This document shows, piece by piece, positions 6,003 to 8,318 of a stretch of 8,318 nt of DNA; the first letter of the stretch is position 1, and the number at the start of each line of letters is the position of its first letter. Source of the stretch: Prolixibacteraceae bacterium (lineage in GTDB: Bacteria; Bacteroidota; Bacteroidia; Bacteroidales; Prolixibacteraceae); assembly GCA_014380255.1 (NCBI GenBank), contig JACMKG010000041.1, positions 1 to 8,318 on the forward strand, read 5' to 3'. A program made the translations under genes and the position numbers. The notes below the pieces were generated by a model that worked only from the letters and a program-made list of their open reading frames with translations, made no database searches and was not told the origin of the DNA.

Positions 6003-6611
6003 TCATTTCTTCGGTTTTTTAAGGGACACAGGATCTGGTTTTAATTTCAATTGATGCAAATCCACACTCAATGGTCTGCCTGCAGGGAATCTTGCAAATC
6101 TGGCAAGATTCTCAATGCTGTTCTTTTCAGGATATACTAACACATTACGCTTGCCGGAACCTTCGACAATACTATTCACCAATCCTATCACCGTAACTGG
6201 GATTCCTAAGACCAAAAACGCACCACCATACTGGCTGGTATGCACGAGAGCTCCAACCACAGAAGGAATTAACAAAATACCGGCGGTAGTTATATAGTTC
6301 CCTGCCATGTTTTTATGGGTGTATAATTCCGCTTTTAGTATATACTGTGAAAATATGGGGTATACATAACTATCGCTGACCAACAGAAAAAGCGTATCAG
6401 CATCCATAAACAGGAGCTCACCGGAGACCGTTTCGGTTTGAAGTAATCCACTGTCAGCCTTATGTTCCAGAATTGTCCAACAACCATAAGGATTATTCTT
6501 TACTTCCTTTGCTTTAAAATTGTATGCAGCGGGAATAAAAGTGGTAGTTTGGCAGGCTGTCATTAACAAGCCGGTCATTAAGAGGAATACTATTTTGTTA
6601 CTTCCTGACAT
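6003..6611 (-). CDS. Lipoprotein of unknown function with FARFPxGxP C-terminal motif
   Basis: The 202-residue product opens with a lipoprotein signal: Lys6, a hydrophobic core, and lipobox LMTAC with Cys20 as the lipidated residue. After it come 'GCWTILEH' (43-50) and a beta-type segment 'TVSGELLFMDADTLFLLVSD' (61-80). Two hydrophobic stretches follow (about 107-123 and 129-148), which could be membrane hairpins or buried strands. The end contains 'ENLARFARFPAGRP' (167-180) and a lysine-rich tail. From memory, this order (a strand pair with DADxLxLL, a glycine-rich hydrophobic region, then L-x-x-F-A-R-F-P-x-G-x-P) recurs in uncharacterised Bacteroidota envelope proteins; I cannot name the family. 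Its start lies inside the end of the upstream lipoprotein gene (14-bp overlap). GGGAG about 8 bases before the ATG resembles a Shine-Dalgarno, which is uncommon in this window and suggests translational coupling. Location is probably the outer or inner membrane, facing the periplasm. Confidence 0.82.
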   Translation of the reverse strand: MSGSNKIVFLLMTGLLMTACQTTTFIPAAYNFKAKEVKNNPYGCWTILEHKADSGLLQTETVSGELLFMDADTLFLLVSDSYVYPIFSQYILKAELYTHKNMAGNYITTAGILLIPSVVGALVHTSQYGGAFLVLGIPVTVIGLVNSIVEGSGKRNVLVYPEKNSIENLARFARFPAGRPLSVDLHQLKLKPDPVSLKKPKK

Positions 6612-8175
6612 ATCGGCTCTCCCAAAAGATTTTTTCCATCAAAGGTTCTACCTTTTTATATTCCGGCGCTGCTTTTCTCATAAAGCGTCCGGGGAAATAG
6701 AATGCATAAGCTGCTTTTTTCAGATTCTCCTCTTCCAGCCATCCCTCTCTCATCCATTCAATATAATAGCCTTTGGTTTCAAGAAAATACTGATAGGTAC
6801 AGTCATCGGGAATCCTATATTTCAATTCATATTGATCACCCGGCATGGTTACCAATGGCTCGGCCTGAGCGGTAAGGTGTGTAAAGGCTTTCATATCCAG
6901 GGAATCATTGTTAAGTACAAGCGCTGGCTTAATCCGAAGTGGGAATTCCTCTCCAATTATTGTTGCAAGGGCCAGGTAATCAATGCGCCACAATCCCTTA
7001 GTCAGTCTAAGCTTCAGATTTATTTGATCCTGTTTCACCGGCGGAAGCTTGACGAGGTGAACATCAGAAGCAATGGGGCCCATCTCATTGATTTCATCGA
7101 TCTTCACCCATTTCTTATCTTCCTTTTGAATAAATATTTCAATACCACCCAGCTTGTCCCACAGCTTCTGAATGTGATTTTTAGCGTTGGTATTTCCGTT
7201 TTCCACTTCTGCCACCAGAGTTCCGTAATGTTTCCCTGTATACGCCATCACATTGTAGAACAGGTGAGTGGTAAGCAAGGTCTGTTTAGAGCCGATCAGC
7301 AATCCATGTTCTGCGGAAGGATCGTTGTCAAAACTGAGCAGAAACTCCTCCTTTTGGGCAAGATTTTTAGAATCTGCCGCACTGAATCGTTCCTGCCGGT
7401 CCATATCTTTCACAAGGCTAAGGCAATCTCCTTCTTCAGCCTTACAGCTTACAGGACTTCTAATTGCTGAAGTTCTGAAAAATTGTTCTTCTTCCGTCGC
7501 AAAAACAAGTTCTCCCCCGGATTTGGGAAACAAGAGTAAGTCGACGTAGCGTATCACATGGGTTTCAAGAGCTTCGTTGGTAAGCTTGATCGTTACCTCA
7601 TCCTTTGGCTCATCTGCCCAGTATAACATGTCGATGTCTTTTTTTTCGAAGGATGGAGAGATGCTGGAAGAAAACCCTTCAGCCATCATGTTATATTTAC
7701 CATTTTCCAAGGCATAAAAGGTAGGACATGAACCGAAACAGGCTTTAGGGTTTACGATACAGTAGGCTGTAACCATTGCCATGGGTACACCTACTACAGA
7801 AATTGCCGCCAGATGGGCATTGTGGTTTTCCAGCTTGTTGGTTTCTGCCAGAATGATATCATCCCTTACAATTGAAAACCGATCGGTCTGATTCATTTTC
7901 GCAGAAGGATCCGATTGAATGACACTTATCTTTTGTCTTTTGTAATTATAAAGTGTACCTACCCCAAAAATTGTATCGGAAGAACTGGAGATGATCCAAT
8001 CATCCAGGACATATAGGGCCCCGTCTTTCAGGTGAAGCTTTAAATACTTATTATTCCTATCCGGATTTTTCAACGAATTCCAATTCGCAAACGATCTTAT
8101 CAGTTTGGTTCCTGAGCATCCTTGAAGAAACATTGCAAGGACAAAAAACAAGCAGATAAAATCGACTCTTTTCAT
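6598..8175 (-). CDS. Large lipoprotein of unknown function with CFGSCPTFY motif
   Basis: The 525-residue product starts with Lys2 and Arg3, a hydrophobic core and lipobox LQGC (Cys20), so it is a lipoprotein. Three parts can be seen. Residues 40-110 are a strand-rich region with 'SSSSDTIFGVGTLYNYKR'. Residues 120-215 have a hydrophobic stretch (121-141), then 'CFGSCPTFY' (146-154), 'AEGFSSSISPSFEKKDIDML' (165-184) and 'TNEALETHVIRYVDLLL' (199-215). A long C-terminal part includes 'RQERFSAAD' (260-268), 'GLLIGSKQTLLTTHLFYNVMAYTG' split over 291-314, and a final aromatic block (463-523) with 'GYYIEWMREGW' and 'FWESRY'. I recall similar blocks in uncharacterised proteins of Bacteroidota and other environmental phyla, but know no assigned function. 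Cys146 and Cys150 may form a disulfide or bind a ligand. It is the first gene of a two-gene unit with the overlapping 202-aa lipoprotein. ATG at 8173-8175 is fixed by the signal peptide. Confidence 0.88.
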   Translation of the reverse strand: MKRVDFICLFFVLAMFLQGCSGTKLIRSFANWNSLKNPDRNNKYLKLHLKDGALYVLDDWIISSSSDTIFGVGTLYNYKRQKISVIQSDPSAKMNQTDRFSIVRDDIILAETNKLENHNAHLAAISVVGVPMAMVTAYCIVNPKACFGSCPTFYALENGKYNMMAEGFSSSISPSFEKKDIDMLYWADEPKDEVTIKLTNEALETHVIRYVDLLLFPKSGGELVFATEEEQFFRTSAIRSPVSCKAEEGDCLSLVKDMDRQERFSAADSKNLAQKEEFLLSFDNDPSAEHGLLIGSKQTLLTTHLFYNVMAYTGKHYGTLVAEVENGNTNAKNHIQKLWDKLGGIEIFIQKEDKKWVKIDEINEMGPIASDVHLVKLPPVKQDQINLKLRLTKGLWRIDYLALATIIGEEFPLRIKPALVLNNDSLDMKAFTHLTAQAEPLVTMPGDQYELKYRIPDDCTYQYFLETKGYYIEWMREGWLEEENLKKAAYAFYFPGRFMRKAAPEYKKVEPLMEKIFWESRYVRK

Positions 8176-8233
8176 CTGTTTTTTAGTTAGTTTTTTAATT
8201 GCCAGGCAGAACGTTTAACTGATCAGGAACCTG

Positions 8234-8249
8234 GGTAATAATCATTACC
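8234..8249. promoter_or_regulatory. Short palindrome upstream of the lipoprotein operon
   Basis: GGTAAT (8234-8239) and ATTACC (8244-8249) are inverted copies around four bases, about 60 bp before the start of the 525-aa lipoprotein. The position would suit an operator for the operon. A six-base stem can occur by chance in A/T-rich DNA, and I recognise no specific regulator, so this is only a candidate. I found no clear Bacteroidota-type TTTG/TAnnTTTG promoter next to it. Confidence 0.25.
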
Positions 8250-8318
8250 TATCAGTCATTTGACCCTTCCTACAGGTTTTGAAAATTCAGAATCAGCATG
8301 AATAAATATAAGAAATAT

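Noticed and set aside
6520..7470. 316-aa plus-strand frame antisense to the lipoprotein genes
   Set aside because: The lipoprotein on the other strand has a signal peptide and consistent motifs. The antisense product is rich in Phe, Ile, His and Leu without domains, as typical of shadow frames.

Overview
The window looks like an ordinary chromosomal stretch of a Bacteroidota (Bacteroidetes) genome. This is an inference from several traits: moderate to low GC; A/T-rich sequence with little or no Shine-Dalgarno signal before most starts; many lipoproteins and secreted proteins of families common in that phylum; and intergenic structured repeats. The species cannot be named from the sequence alone.

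Layout. A membrane-protein gene runs off the left edge on the minus strand (1-150). Upstream of it on the same strand is a dihydrofolate-reductase-like (RibD C-terminal family) gene (313-882). Divergent from that is a pyrroline-5-carboxylate-reductase-like gene (1105-1911, plus). It converges on a secreted PQQ-type beta-propeller gene (2145-3383, minus), and the gap between them holds an unusual array of 7-bp-periodic repeat blocks spaced 90 bp apart. A divergent gap of about 270 bp, with a possible gene remnant, leads to a secreted DUF4440/NTF2-like gene (3657-4184, plus). A 518-bp gap follows, filled by a 239-bp element with 30-bp terminal inverted repeats and two internal hairpins, then an intrinsic terminator. 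Next is a clear cyclopropane-fatty-acid synthase (4703-5821, plus) with a hairpin after it. The right end is a two-gene minus-strand operon of lipoproteins (525 aa, then 202 aa, overlapping by 14 bp) of unknown function.

How the genes work together. Most are single transcription units with unrelated housekeeping or envelope roles: membrane lipid modification (Cfa), periplasmic or secreted proteins (beta-propeller, DUF4440) and outer-envelope lipoproteins. Only the two lipoproteins look functionally coupled. I see no defence system, CRISPR array, tRNA, rRNA, intact transposase or biosynthetic cluster. The most interesting content is non-coding: the nested inverted-repeat element at 4201-4439 and the heptad repeat array at 1925-2133. 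The divergent proC-like enzyme and the uncharacterised lipoprotein pair come next.
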